DNA of 53,719 bases, from positions 1 to 53,719 of IMG/VR virus record IMGVR_UViG_3300042868_003071. One strand, written 5' to 3'. Under the pieces are notes generated by a model that worked only from the letters and a program-made list of their open reading frames with translations, was not told where the DNA came from and ran no database searches. Position numbers and translations under genes: made by a program. Shown here piece by piece: positions 8,685 to 21,608 of this stretch (positions are counted from its first letter, which is position 1; each line of letters starts with the position of its first letter). The stretch is from a virus.

Positions 8685-8921
8685 ATGGGAAACGACAAAA
8701 AGACCCCTGTGACAATCGATGGCGTTGATTACAAACTTGAAGACATGAGCCAGCAACAGCAGATGTTGCTCAACCATGTTGCAGACTTAGATCGCAAGTT
8801 GGATTCAGCAAGGTTCAATGTAGATCAGTTGCAGGTAGGCAGAGATGCCTTCTTCAAAATGCTGAAGGATGCATTAGAAGCAAAGCCTGAAGAGGCAGTG
8901 ACTGACGTAGCGGTGCAATAA
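8685..8921 (+). CDS. Small coiled-coil phage protein (DUF6447-like)
   Basis: This 78-residue protein has AAAGGAAAC upstream of ATG. TPVTIDGVDYKLEDMSQQQQ is followed by a helical heptad region (LLNHVADLDRKLDSARFNVD). Many phages encode close relatives just before lysis genes; I associate the family with DUF6447, with moderate certainty. It is soluble and mostly helical, probably oligomeric. Its stop TAA shares its last base with the ATG of the next gene, so the two are translationally coupled. The biochemical role is unknown. Confidence 0.75.
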   Translation: MGNDKKTPVTIDGVDYKLEDMSQQQQMLLNHVADLDRKLDSARFNVDQLQVGRDAFFKMLKDALEAKPEEAVTDVAVQ

Positions 8922-9115
8922 TGGAACCTGTAGATACTCGGTTGGCGGTTCACGAAGCAGTCTGCACAGAGCGTTATCGCTCTATACAGGACGCGCTTGA
9001 TCGTGGAAAAGAACGCATGAAAACGATCGAGTATCTACTTTACATCGTCATTGCAGCGGTCTTGTTTGGTCCAGGAGTTGCCGGAGAGTTTGTTAAAAAG
9101 ATCTTGGGGCTTTAA
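8921..9115 (+). CDS. Small membrane protein, XhlA/holin-accessory-like
   Basis: This 64-residue protein has a soluble helical N-terminus (TRLAVHEAVCTERYRSIQDA), a basic segment (RGKERMKTIEY), one membrane span around residues 38-57 (LLYIVIAAVLFGPGVAG) and a short basic tail. Size and topology resemble XhlA-type lysis accessory proteins. The ATG overlaps the previous stop by one base. It stands at the head of a chain of membrane-protein genes that leads to endolysin and holin, supporting a lysis role. The assignment rests on topology and context only. Confidence 0.65.
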   Translation: MEPVDTRLAVHEAVCTERYRSIQDALDRGKERMKTIEYLLYIVIAAVLFGPGVAGEFVKKILGL

Positions 9116-9116
9116 T

Positions 9117-9209
9117 ATGTGGGACTGGGCTGAAGCATTCATTGCCGCAGCCCTTCTTGTGGCCTTTGTTATTTTTGGCACGTACACCATTGCTTGGACT
9201 TTAGTGTGA
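9117..9209 (+). CDS. 30-residue single-span membrane peptide in the lysis region
   Basis: A 30-codon frame from ATG 9117 to TGA 9207-9209 encodes MWDWAEAFIAAALLVAFV followed by IFGTYTIAWTLV. Almost the whole peptide is one hydrophobic span. It starts one base after the preceding stop, and its own TGA overlaps a GTG start (GTGA at 9206-9209) of the next gene, giving continuous coupling. Such mini membrane proteins are easily missed by length cut-offs. In this position it could be a pinholin or holin modulator. That function is inferred from context; the coding call rests on coupling and composition. Confidence 0.65.
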   Translation: MWDWAEAFIAAALLVAFVIFGTYTIAWTLV

Positions 9210-9706
9210 TTTCAATTGATCCCATAGCAGCACTGGATGGGTTGCAAAATGCCATCAACATGGTCAAGAAGGCCAGCAAGGTTGCCAATGATTTAGGCGG
9301 TCTTGCCCCGATGATAGGCAAGATGTTTGATGCTAGGAGCACCGCTACCAAAGCGATGATCGAGGCCAAACGCTCCAAGAAGGGTTCCAATATGGGAACC
9401 GCGCTACAGATCGAGATGGTTCTTGAGCAAGCCAGAACGTTTGAAGAAGAGTTAAAGATGCTCTTCATGACAACAGGCAAGATTGACGTATGGAACAAGA
9501 TTAAAGCACGTCAAGCCGCAATGGATTTGGCAGATGCCAAAGAGATGAAGGCACTACGGCTTGAAGAGAAGAAAGCCAAGGAAGCCGAGGAAGAACAGAC
9601 AATTTATCTAGTTGCGAGCTTGGCAATTGTTTTTCTTGTAACGCTGATTGCTTTTGGCTTGACTGAGTTGCAGAATATTTGCGGCAAAGCAGGATGTGGG
9701 CGGTGA
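9206..9706 (+). CDS. Coiled-coil protein with C-terminal membrane anchor
   Basis: GTG 9206 is chosen because GTGA overlaps the stop of the small upstream gene; an in-frame TTG lies 12 bases earlier. The 166-residue product has an N-terminal helical region (IDPIAALDGLQNAINMVKKA), a long charged helix (ADAKEMKALRLEEKKAKEAE), then one membrane span near residues 133-153 (TIYLVASLAIVFLVTLIAF) and a short tail with two Cys. A tail-anchored coiled coil beside endolysin and holin could serve as a lysis regulator or spanin-like factor, but it lacks a recognisable spanin signature. Function unknown. Confidence 0.7.
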   Translation: MISIDPIAALDGLQNAINMVKKASKVANDLGGLAPMIGKMFDARSTATKAMIEAKRSKKGSNMGTALQIEMVLEQARTFEEELKMLFMTTGKIDVWNKIKARQAAMDLADAKEMKALRLEEKKAKEAEEEQTIYLVASLAIVFLVTLIAFGLTELQNICGKAGCGR

Positions 9707-9855
9707 ATGAGTACCAAAAGCAATTTGACCTCTTCCTTAAAGTTTTTGTGCGGTTGTGCATTGCTTGGTGGGTACTTGGGTTTCTCCAGTTCCTGCCTGA
9801 TGACTTATCAAATAAGATTGTGAATAAACTACTTGGAATGATTGGACTAGGATGA
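9703..9855 (+). CDS. 50-residue single-span membrane protein
   Basis: GTG 9703 overlaps the previous TGA (GTGA 9703-9706) and has AGGA at 9691-9694 with an eight-base spacer; ATG 9694 is an alternative start adding three residues. The frame runs to TGA 9853-9855, which itself overlaps the next ATG. The product has a polar N-terminus (NEYQKQFDLFLK), one hydrophobic span (VRLCIAWWVLGFLQFL) and an amphipathic tail (LSNKIVNKLLGMIGLG). Four neighbouring small genes share this one-span design. Holin-like or anti-holin roles are possible; the sequence alone does not decide. Confidence 0.65.
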   Translation: MNEYQKQFDLFLKVFVRLCIAWWVLGFLQFLPDDLSNKIVNKLLGMIGLG

Positions 9856-10463
9856 GTGACGAAAAGCCAGCAGACATACTAAGCAAGGTGCTGTCCTATG
9901 TGGATAGCCCGTTCAAGCTGTTCGCGCTGATACTCATGGCGGTGTTTGCGTTCTCTGGTTACTTTGTCTGGCAGAATCAAGAACTGCTGATGGGGGCATA
10001 CAAAGAGTCTAAGAAGATGCCAAGCATTGTCGAGGACAGAGTAGAGGACGCCGCCGCTCACCTATTCAAAACCACCAACGCCACCATCGTTGCTGTATTC
10101 AAAGTGAACCCCATGTTTGGAACCCGAGTGCTGTACCGCGCTTACACCAAAGAAGGTCGAGATAAAACCAACGACGGTCTTGACGTTGGCCTATTTACCC
10201 AGAACGCAGCAAACAATGCAGATGTGGTTAGGTTGATGGCTAGTGAAATACCTTGCGGGGAATACCGTTCAGCGCAATCCGAAATGGGTTTATGGTACAT
10301 CGCCAAGGGGGTTACATACACTTGCCGAATCAGTATTCCACCTGACCCAAGCAGATTTGTAGGTCAAATTACTGTGGGGTGGGATAATGAACCCGCCGAC
10401 ATTCAAGTAACGAGAACCATGATGGATATTGCCGCCACCATGCTTTCAAGGAGTAAACAGTAA
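9852..10463 (+). CDS. Membrane-anchored protein with periplasmic-type domain, unknown function
   Basis: ATGA overlap with the previous gene fixes the start. The 203-residue protein has one N-terminal span at about residues 20-42 (FKLFALILMAVFAFSGYFVW), followed by a ~150-residue soluble domain (TTNATIVAVFKVNPMFGTRV, then AYTKEGRDK) with Cys in IPCGEYRS and YTCRISIP. The alternation of strands and helices is loosely GAF-like. Related proteins occur in large phages as hypothetical membrane proteins. Placement between holin-like genes and endolysin suggests it senses or tunes lysis timing, or is a spanin analogue; neither is proven. Its stop overlaps the endolysin ATG by one base. Confidence 0.7.
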   Translation: MSDEKPADILSKVLSYVDSPFKLFALILMAVFAFSGYFVWQNQELLMGAYKESKKMPSIVEDRVEDAAAHLFKTTNATIVAVFKVNPMFGTRVLYRAYTKEGRDKTNDGLDVGLFTQNAANNADVVRLMASEIPCGEYRSAQSEMGLWYIAKGVTYTCRISIPPDPSRFVGQITVGWDNEPADIQVTRTMMDIAATMLSRSKQ

Positions 10464-10978
10464 TGGCGCAGTTTGAACCAGCTTTTGAGCAAATGATTAG
10501 AGATGAGGGGGGCTACGTCCTTCATGAAGTCGCTGGCGACACAGGCGGTATGACCTATGCAGGCATTGCCCGTAACAAGAACCCTCAGTGGAATGGTTGG
10601 GCGCTTGTGGACAAGAAAGAATTTGGCGGCTCCCTTACGCCAATGGTGCGTGAGTTCTACCGTGTGGAGTTTTGGGACAAGATGCGTGGCAACGAAATTT
10701 CTAATCAAGAAGTGGCCAATACCATCTTTAACTTTGGTGTAAACGCAGGGCTAGGCATGGCTGTAAAACTGGCTCAGTTGATTGTTGGGGCTACCCCAGA
10801 CGGCGGTATTGGTGCAAAAACTATTGAAAAGCTTAACCAAGTTACTGATGGTCAAAGATTCAAAGAGTCCTACGCTCTGGCTAAGATTGCTCGTTACGTT
10901 GAAATTTGCAACAAGAACCCCGTGCAGGTTAAGTTCCTTAAGGGCTGGATTAACCGCACATTGAAAGGTCTAGCATGA
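10463..10978 (+). CDS. Endolysin, GH108-type N-acetylmuramidase with peptidoglycan-binding region
   Basis: This 171-residue cell-wall hydrolase has the GH108 hallmark: FEQMIRDEGGYVLHEVAGDT followed by GGMTYAGIARN. Glu15 in DEGGY is the expected catalytic acid, and the GDTGGMTYAGI stretch completes the active-site groove. The second half (ANTIFNFGVNAGLGMAVKLA, then ATPDGGIGAKTIEKLN) matches the PG_binding_3 region that accompanies GH108. No signal peptide is present, so it needs the neighbouring holin to cross the inner membrane. It cleaves the glycan backbone of peptidoglycan. The gene overlaps both neighbours (one base upstream, ATGA with the holin gene downstream). Confidence 0.9.
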   Translation: MAQFEPAFEQMIRDEGGYVLHEVAGDTGGMTYAGIARNKNPQWNGWALVDKKEFGGSLTPMVREFYRVEFWDKMRGNEISNQEVANTIFNFGVNAGLGMAVKLAQLIVGATPDGGIGAKTIEKLNQVTDGQRFKESYALAKIARYVEICNKNPVQVKFLKGWINRTLKGLA

Positions 10979-11412
10979 GCTTACTAGCCGTTGGATCAAT
11001 TATTGAAGCCGTTGGTAAGGTTGCAGGCGACCTAATCACCACCGACAAAGAAAAGATGGAAATGGAGATCGAGCAACGAAAGCTTGATCTTGAAGAAAAA
11101 CGCATTGACCAAGCCACAGACTTGGCGCAGATTGATGTCAACAAGATTGAAGCTGCATCATCCAACGTGTTTGTTTCCGGCTGGAGGCCAGCTATTGGGT
11201 GGATTGGTGTAGCGGCTATGGGCTATCAGTTTCTGCTGTATCCACTGTTCCAATGGGCATGGAAATACTTGCAAGCTATGGGATGGGTTCCTGTTGGCAT
11301 GGATCCTCCACCAGTGCTAGAAGCTGACCAGCTTTGGGTTATATTGTCAGGTATCTTAGGCATTGCCGGTATGCGTTCTTTTGAGAAGACCAAAGGCGTT
11401 GCAAGCAAGTAA
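10975..11412 (+). CDS. Holin of the 3-TM (GTA-holin-like) family
   Basis: This 145-residue protein overlaps the endolysin stop as ATGA. A charged helix (KEKMEMEIEQRKLDLEEKRI) precedes the family signature SGWRPAIGWIGVAAM. Membrane spans are at about 69-90, 90-105 and 120-135 (LWVILSGILGIAGM). This order is that of Holin_3TMs (PF11351), first described for gene-transfer agents. It should form lesions in the inner membrane to release the GH108 enzyme. It ends the lysis block; a 30-base AT-rich gap follows. Confidence 0.85.
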   Translation: MSLLAVGSIIEAVGKVAGDLITTDKEKMEMEIEQRKLDLEEKRIDQATDLAQIDVNKIEAASSNVFVSGWRPAIGWIGVAAMGYQFLLYPLFQWAWKYLQAMGWVPVGMDPPPVLEADQLWVILSGILGIAGMRSFEKTKGVASK

Positions 11413-11441
11413 TATATCTTTATTTTAAAAAGGGGATTAAA

Positions 11442-11612
11442 ATGGCATCAAGTAAGCCTGTTTGGGAAAAACAACGGCCAAAATCATTAGGTAAGCCTAA
11501 GCCTCTTACGCCGCAGAAAAAGTCTGCAGCAAAAGCAAGAGCCAAAGCAGCAGGCCGACCCTACCCTAATTTGGTTGACAATATGGCTATGGCTAGGAAG
11601 CGGAGCAAGTAA
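11442..11612 (+). CDS. 56-residue basic phage protein
   Basis: ATG 11442 follows a strong AAAAAGGGG ribosome-binding site, and the frame runs to TAA 11610-11612. The product is Lys/Arg/Ala/Pro-rich (SSKPVWEKQRPKSLGKPKPL, KKSAAKARAKAAGRPYPNLV). I recognise the pattern from small proteins in many phage structural regions, where it ends in a conserved GRPYPNLVDN motif. It is likely unstructured and could bind DNA or a virion protein. The stop is two bases before the ATG of the next gene. Function unknown. Confidence 0.7.
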   Translation: MASSKPVWEKQRPKSLGKPKPLTPQKKSAAKARAKAAGRPYPNLVDNMAMARKRSK

Positions 11613-11614
11613 GC

Positions 11615-12250
11615 ATGGCAACTGCCGCAGTAATGACCTATGACTCCTTAGTGGAGAACATCCAGTCTTATCTGGAGCGTACTGACGCCGCCACTATTGC
11701 GAAGATTCCTCTCTTCATTATGTTGGCGGAGCAGATCATTGCTAGCCAGATTAAGTTCCTTGGCAACTTAACGGTCAACACTAGCACAATGGTATTAGGC
11801 AACGGTGTTATTGCCAAGCCTGCAAGATGGCACAAGACTGTATCTATGAACGTGACGGTAAGCGGCGATCGTCAGCCCGTACTGCTTCGTAAGTACGAGT
11901 ACCTTCGCAATTACTGGCCGGATTCAACAGCCACTGATGTGCCTTTGTACTACTGCGACTACGATTACTCCAACTGGTTGATAGCCCCAACACCAAATGC
12001 TAACTACGCGTTTGAGGTACTTTACTATGAACGAGTACAGCCTCTGGACTCATCAAACCAAACCAATTGGTTTACTATTTACGCTCCGCAAGCTTTACTC
12101 TACGGGTCCCTCATGCAGGCCATGCCATTCCTCAAGAACGACGAGCGCATGCCAATGTGGCAACAAAATTATGATTTGATTATGCAAACATTGATGGCTG
12201 AAGACAAGCTTCGTATTGCAGATCGTCAAGCCATAGCGGTGGATTCATGA
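11615..12250 (+). CDS. Phage adaptor / head-tail connector protein
   Basis: The 211-residue protein shows the family pattern MTYDSLVENIQSYLERTD, IPLFIMLAEQIIASQIKFLG, KYEYLRNYWPDS, YYCDYDYSNWLIAPTPN and FEVLYYERVQPL. It is common in podovirus- and myovirus-like environmental genomes and annotated as adaptor or connector. It probably forms a ring between portal and tail nozzle. It begins a three-gene unit with ATGA overlaps to the fibre-like gene and then the nozzle. It is distinct from the gp4-like adaptor at 1696, so the phage has two connector-type proteins. Confidence 0.7.
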   Translation: MATAAVMTYDSLVENIQSYLERTDAATIAKIPLFIMLAEQIIASQIKFLGNLTVNTSTMVLGNGVIAKPARWHKTVSMNVTVSGDRQPVLLRKYEYLRNYWPDSTATDVPLYYCDYDYSNWLIAPTPNANYAFEVLYYERVQPLDSSNQTNWFTIYAPQALLYGSLMQAMPFLKNDERMPMWQQNYDLIMQTLMAEDKLRIADRQAIAVDS

Positions 12251-13482
12251 GCTATGTAAGCCCATTCACCGGTGATGTCATCCAGCCAACTGATGTTAGC
12301 TTTCGCGCCGTCACGCTAACTGCCAATACGCAATTAAACTGGCCTTCCAACAGCACAACCAACGCTGACTACGCTGCCCGTATTATGCAGGTGACAGCCA
12401 GCACTGCAGGTTTAAGCATGTACATGCCGCCTGCTGATCAGACATCAGTAGGCAACGACGCGCTAATTCGCAACATTGGTGCCAATACCTTTACAGTTAA
12501 GGATTACGCAGGTACAAATACCATCGTCTCAGTGGCTGCTGGAGAATCCAAGTATATCTATATAACAACTAATGCAACCAGCCAAGGCACTTGGGGCGTA
12601 ATTGCCTTTGGTGTTGGCACATCCAGCGCGGATGCTGCAACATTAGCAGGTTATGGATTAGTTGCAAGCGGCGCAACGCTGAATCAAAGTCATCCCTCAG
12701 CTGCAATCACATCGACTTCTACGTTTGCAGCTACGGACAGAGCGCAGACCAGAGTGTGGAGCGGCGGCGCAGGCACTGCAATACTTCCTGCAGCTGCAAC
12801 GTTAGGTAATAACTGGTTCACGCTGTTTAAGAACAATGGCACAGGCTCATTCATTATTTCTTGTACAGGCGCCGAGCTGATTGACGGTGCTTCTACCAAG
12901 ACGTTTAACCCAACTGAGTCAGCGTTTATTGTTTGCACCGGTACAGGGTATGTCACCATTGGCTATGGCGTAAGCAGCCAATTTGCGTTTACTGCGCTGA
13001 CAAAAAACGTGACTGGCGGAGCTGTTACGCTGACTAACAACGAGGCAGCAAACAACATTCAAGAGTATGTTGGCAACTTAACCAGCAACTCAGTAGTTAC
13101 ATTTCCTGCTGTAGTAAACTTGTATGTCATTTCGAATCAGGTGACAGACAATGGGTTTACATTCACCGTAACTACAGGCCTCGGGTTTACTGCCACAATT
13201 CCACCTGGGCAACAAGCTACATTGATTTGCGATGGCACTAACTTCTTAAACGCCAATACGACTCAAGCCGGCGCATCATCACTTAGCTTGGTGGATGGCA
13301 CGGTAGGCACGCCATCGCTTAACTTTGCGGCAGAAACAAGTACTGGTATTTACCGCCCCGGTGCAGGTGAGCTTGGCATTTCAGTGTTAGGCACTAAGCG
13401 TGTTGGCGTTACTGCAACTGGCGTATCTGTGACTGGGTCTGGCACATTTACCACCGGCATTGCCGGAGGCACATTCTCATGA
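12247..13482 (+). CDS. Beta-rich tail structural/fibre protein
   Basis: The start overlaps the adaptor stop as ATGA, and the end overlaps the nozzle ATG as ATGA. The 411 residues are Thr/Ala/Gly/Asn-rich with repeated strand motifs (NIGANTFTVKDYAGTNTIVS, GTGSFIISCTGAELIDGAST). The C-terminus is TGIYRPGAGELGISVLGTKR, a fibre-type repeat. It ends in GIAGGTFS, close to the GISGGTF end of the big fibre at 3094. Its place between adaptor and nozzle suggests a tail-stub or fibre-attachment protein. The exact role is unproven. Confidence 0.7.
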   Translation: MSYVSPFTGDVIQPTDVSFRAVTLTANTQLNWPSNSTTNADYAARIMQVTASTAGLSMYMPPADQTSVGNDALIRNIGANTFTVKDYAGTNTIVSVAAGESKYIYITTNATSQGTWGVIAFGVGTSSADAATLAGYGLVASGATLNQSHPSAAITSTSTFAATDRAQTRVWSGGAGTAILPAAATLGNNWFTLFKNNGTGSFIISCTGAELIDGASTKTFNPTESAFIVCTGTGYVTIGYGVSSQFAFTALTKNVTGGAVTLTNNEAANNIQEYVGNLTSNSVVTFPAVVNLYVISNQVTDNGFTFTVTTGLGFTATIPPGQQATLICDGTNFLNANTTQAGASSLSLVDGTVGTPSLNFAAETSTGIYRPGAGELGISVLGTKRVGVTATGVSVTGSGTFTTGIAGGTFS

Positions 13483-15467
13483 CCAAAAAAGTTTTTGCTT
13501 TAGACACAAAGCCCGGAATTCAACGGGATGGCACAACTTTTGACGCAGACGCATACACTGACGGCAGCTGGGTGCGGTTTCAACGCGGTCGTCCTCGTAA
13601 GATGGGTGGCTATAGAGAAATTGTGGATGACTTGGCAGGTCCAAGTCGTGGTATTTACTTGAACCCGCAACAAAACTTTAATAACGTGTTTAACGGCTAT
13701 TCTGGCGGACTGCAGGTTTTGCCTATTAGCAATACCGGCACAGGCTCGGGTATTACTGACATTACGCTAACGGGATTTACTGCCAACGCCAATAACCTTT
13801 GGCAGTTTGATACTTTTTATGACGGCACCGGTTCAGGCAATAATTTACTGCTTGCGCACCCTGGGCAAAACCTTACGCTGATTGACAATAATGTTAACAC
13901 GCCCGTGCTTGGGGGTTTAATTACAGGCACGAGCTTAAGCCAAATTGGCATATTTACAGCAGTTGCTGCCACTATTACTAGTGGTTCAGCTTCCATTACA
14001 ATGGCTGCTACTAATACGCAGATTGGCGCAGGCCAAGTGGTGACAGGCACAGGTATTCCTTCAGCGGCAACTGTTGTGTCCATTGCAGGTACTGCACTGG
14101 TAATTTCTGCGCCTGCAACGGCTACAGGCTCTAGCATTACACTAACCTTTGACAATGAAATCTCAGTATCTGGTGGCGTAGTTACTTTGCACCCTTACGT
14201 GTTTGTTTATGGCAATGACGGGCTAATTAGCAACTGCTCAGCTGGAAATGTAAATGATTGGGTATCTGCTGATGCCAACGAGGTCTCAGTGGCCACAGGC
14301 AAGATTGTCCAAGGTTTACCTGTACGTGGTGGTTCAAATGCACCGTCAGGCCTCTTTTGGAGCTTGGATTCTTTAATTCGAGTATCTTACATTGGTGGTG
14401 CTGGAACGCCTCCACAGTTTTGGCGTTATGACTTAATCTCCAGCCAGTCATCTATTCTCTCAAGCCAATCGGTGATTGAGTATGACGGTGTGTATTACTG
14501 GTGTGGCGTTGACCGATTCTTGCTTTACAACGGTGTTGTAAAAGAGATTCCTAATACTTTTAACCAGAATTATTTCTTTGACAACTTAAACTACGCCCAG
14601 CGTGAAAAAGTTTGGGTAACCAAGGTTCCTCGCTTTGGCGAGATTTGGTGGTTCTACCCATCAGGCACTGCTACGGAATGCAATAACGCTGTCATTTATA
14701 ACGTGCGTGAAAATGTATGGTATGACGCAGGTTTTGCGTTAGGCGCTCAGCGATCAGCAGGTTACTTTTCTCAAGTCTTCCCTTTCCCAGTTAGTTCTGA
14801 CTGGAATGTGAATGCTACAGGTGGTATTTTGACAGCCACCATTACCAATGGCGGATCAGCGTATACTAATGGCACATACACCAACCAAGCGTTGACAGGT
14901 GGTGCAGGCACAGGGGCCACTGCAAACATTACCGTTGCAGGCGGGATTGTAACTGCTGTCGTAATTAACGGGCATGGCGTCAATTACGCAATTGGTAATA
15001 CACTGTCTGCATCAATTGCAGGTGGTTCAGGCTTTATCTTAACAGTTAACACGCTGATGAGCTTTGTGTCTTTGTTTCAAAACGAGATTGGCACAGATAA
15101 AATTGTAGGCGCGCTGTCTGTCGCCATTGAGTCATACTTTGAAACTAGTGATCTAGGTCTGGTTGCAGGCGGACCATCGCAGCCTAGCCCTGTTGGTGAG
15201 AATAGATGGTTAAGACTAGAGCGTGTAGAACCTGACTTTATTCAATCCGGCGATATGGAGTTGTATGTTACAGGCCGACCATTTGCGCAGATTGCTGATG
15301 AGACAACAGGCCCTTATACGTTTAGCTCTAGCACCGGCAAAATCGATATGCGTGAACAGCGTCGTGAATTACGACTAAAGTTTGTATCTAATGTAGCAGG
15401 CGGGGATTACCAAGTAGGTAAGATCTTGCTTGATGCAGATGTTGGAGATTCAAGACCGTATGGCTAA
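13479..15467 (+). CDS. gp10-like tail nozzle / packaged-DNA stabilisation protein with inserted beta domains
   Basis: This 662-residue protein has the conserved core of podovirus nozzle proteins: GSWVRFQRGRPRKMGGYREI near the N-terminus and SVIEYDGVYYWCGVDRFLLY. It continues with FDNLNYAQREKVWVTKVPRF, GEIWWFYPSG and NVRENVWYDAGF. P22 gp10 is ~470 residues. The excess here is two inserts: residues ~155-225 (TSGSASITMAATNTQIGAG) and ~440-528 (ILTATITNGGSAYTNGTYTN), both repeat-type beta domains. The protein should plug the tail beneath the adaptor. The family call is by pattern. Confidence 0.75.
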   Translation: MTKKVFALDTKPGIQRDGTTFDADAYTDGSWVRFQRGRPRKMGGYREIVDDLAGPSRGIYLNPQQNFNNVFNGYSGGLQVLPISNTGTGSGITDITLTGFTANANNLWQFDTFYDGTGSGNNLLLAHPGQNLTLIDNNVNTPVLGGLITGTSLSQIGIFTAVAATITSGSASITMAATNTQIGAGQVVTGTGIPSAATVVSIAGTALVISAPATATGSSITLTFDNEISVSGGVVTLHPYVFVYGNDGLISNCSAGNVNDWVSADANEVSVATGKIVQGLPVRGGSNAPSGLFWSLDSLIRVSYIGGAGTPPQFWRYDLISSQSSILSSQSVIEYDGVYYWCGVDRFLLYNGVVKEIPNTFNQNYFFDNLNYAQREKVWVTKVPRFGEIWWFYPSGTATECNNAVIYNVRENVWYDAGFALGAQRSAGYFSQVFPFPVSSDWNVNATGGILTATITNGGSAYTNGTYTNQALTGGAGTGATANITVAGGIVTAVVINGHGVNYAIGNTLSASIAGGSGFILTVNTLMSFVSLFQNEIGTDKIVGALSVAIESYFETSDLGLVAGGPSQPSPVGENRWLRLERVEPDFIQSGDMELYVTGRPFAQIADETTGPYTFSSSTGKIDMREQRRELRLKFVSNVAGGDYQVGKILLDADVGDSRPYG

Positions 15468-15720
15468 TCTACTTAACGTTGCACAGGTTTATGACCCTAG
15501 GTATCACACCTTTGAGTCGTGGGCTTGCCTTATGGTTGAGTTATACTCAGCGCAGCAGTTATCAATTCCAGATGCTAATACTGACTGGAAAGAATGGGGC
15601 GCAGGTTTGAAAGCTATCGACGTGTTTACCAATGAGGGTATTCCCGGACCGTATCAATATGATGATTGGCAAGAGTGGGCTGAACAGCTTGTCAACTCTG
15701 TTAACCCAGCAACGAGCTAA
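15460..15720 (+). CDS. Small conserved tail-region protein
   Basis: ATG 15460 overlaps the nozzle stop by eight bases; an in-frame start further upstream exists but would overlap more. The 86-residue product contains VYDPRYHTFESWACLMVELY and NTDWKEWGAGLKAIDVF, with many Trp and acidic residues, and no membrane span. It is a compact soluble protein that appears after nozzle genes in related phages. It could be a tail-needle-associated or chaperone-like factor; this is inferred from position. Function unknown. Confidence 0.7.
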   Translation: MANLLNVAQVYDPRYHTFESWACLMVELYSAQQLSIPDANTDWKEWGAGLKAIDVFTNEGIPGPYQYDDWQEWAEQLVNSVNPATS

Positions 15721-15722
15721 CT

Positions 15723-20629
<4,907 letters not shown>

Positions 20630-20633
<4 letters not shown>

Positions 20634-21607
20634 GTTTAATGCAAGGTGATCCCCTACCGAATATCACCACGACGCAGAATCAAGTAACATCTGCGCCGTC
20701 TTGGTACACTGATTATCTAAGCAACTTAGCAAAAGGTGTTACATCAGGCGTCTCTGGCGCCTCGTATGCTAATGCACAGCCATTGCAAACTGCGGCCTTT
20801 GAAAAAGCTGCAAAGACAACTAATACCTACCCTGGGTATTTTGATACTGCAATGCAGGCAACTAGTAATATTGGCGCCGCGGATATTACAGCAAAGCCTA
20901 TAGACCCGAAGACAGGCCAGCCTATTGCAGATGGCCAAAGTCGTATTGAACAGTTTATGAACCCTTACACAACGCAGGTTGTGGACGCCTTAGGCGCATT
21001 AGGGCAGCGAAATATTCAGCAATTCTTGGCCCCGCAGGCTACGGCATCTGCAGTTGGCACTGGCCAGTTTGGATCTAAGCGTGGCGCTGAGGTTCTTGGC
21101 CAAGCCATTAACACAGGATTGCAAAACACACAAGCTGCGCAGTCACAGGCATTGCAATCTGGTTATACTGAAGCGTTGCGTGCCGCGCAAGCTGATCAGG
21201 CGCAAAAGCTAGGCGCAGCATCGCAGTATGGCAACCTTGCAACTGCAGGCCAAGCAGCTAACTTGGCAGACATTAACGCATTGGCTACGATGGGCAGTCA
21301 GCAACAGACCATTAACCAGAATCAGCAACTGTTTCCATTGACAGCTGCTAATCTTGGCGCACAAGCACTTCGCGGTTACAACGTGCCTACAACAGTTGCT
21401 AATACCTATACAGGCCCAATTCCTGGTGCCTACGCTGCATCACCACTTCAACAGATTGCAGGCTTAGGTTCTATCATCGGCGGCGTAAGCACTACGCCGT
21501 TTGGCAAGTCAGTTGGCACAGGCCTTACAAACATGTTTAATGACTACATGCTCGATAGCAGAGTAGGTATGCCTAGTGATATTACGCAATTAGAGTGGGA
21601 GTCCTAA
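20630..21607 (+). CDS. Internal virion-type protein (Gln/Ala-rich)
   Basis: The ATG overlaps the stop of the giant gene (ATGA). The 325-residue protein is Ala/Gln-rich and mostly helical. The conserved core includes QSRIEQFMNPYTTQVVDALG and AVGTGQFGSKRGAEVLGQAI, a pattern I associate with internal virion/ejection proteins of podovirus-like environmental phages. It precedes two more proteins of the same style, so 15723-24193 probably encodes the set of proteins packed in the head or tail and injected with DNA. The assignment is by pattern and context. Confidence 0.65.
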
Positions 21608-21608
21608 T

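Noticed and set aside
9206-10463. Inner/outer membrane spanin pair
   Set aside because: No lipoprotein box or Pro-rich outer-spanin frame was found, and the topologies do not fit well.
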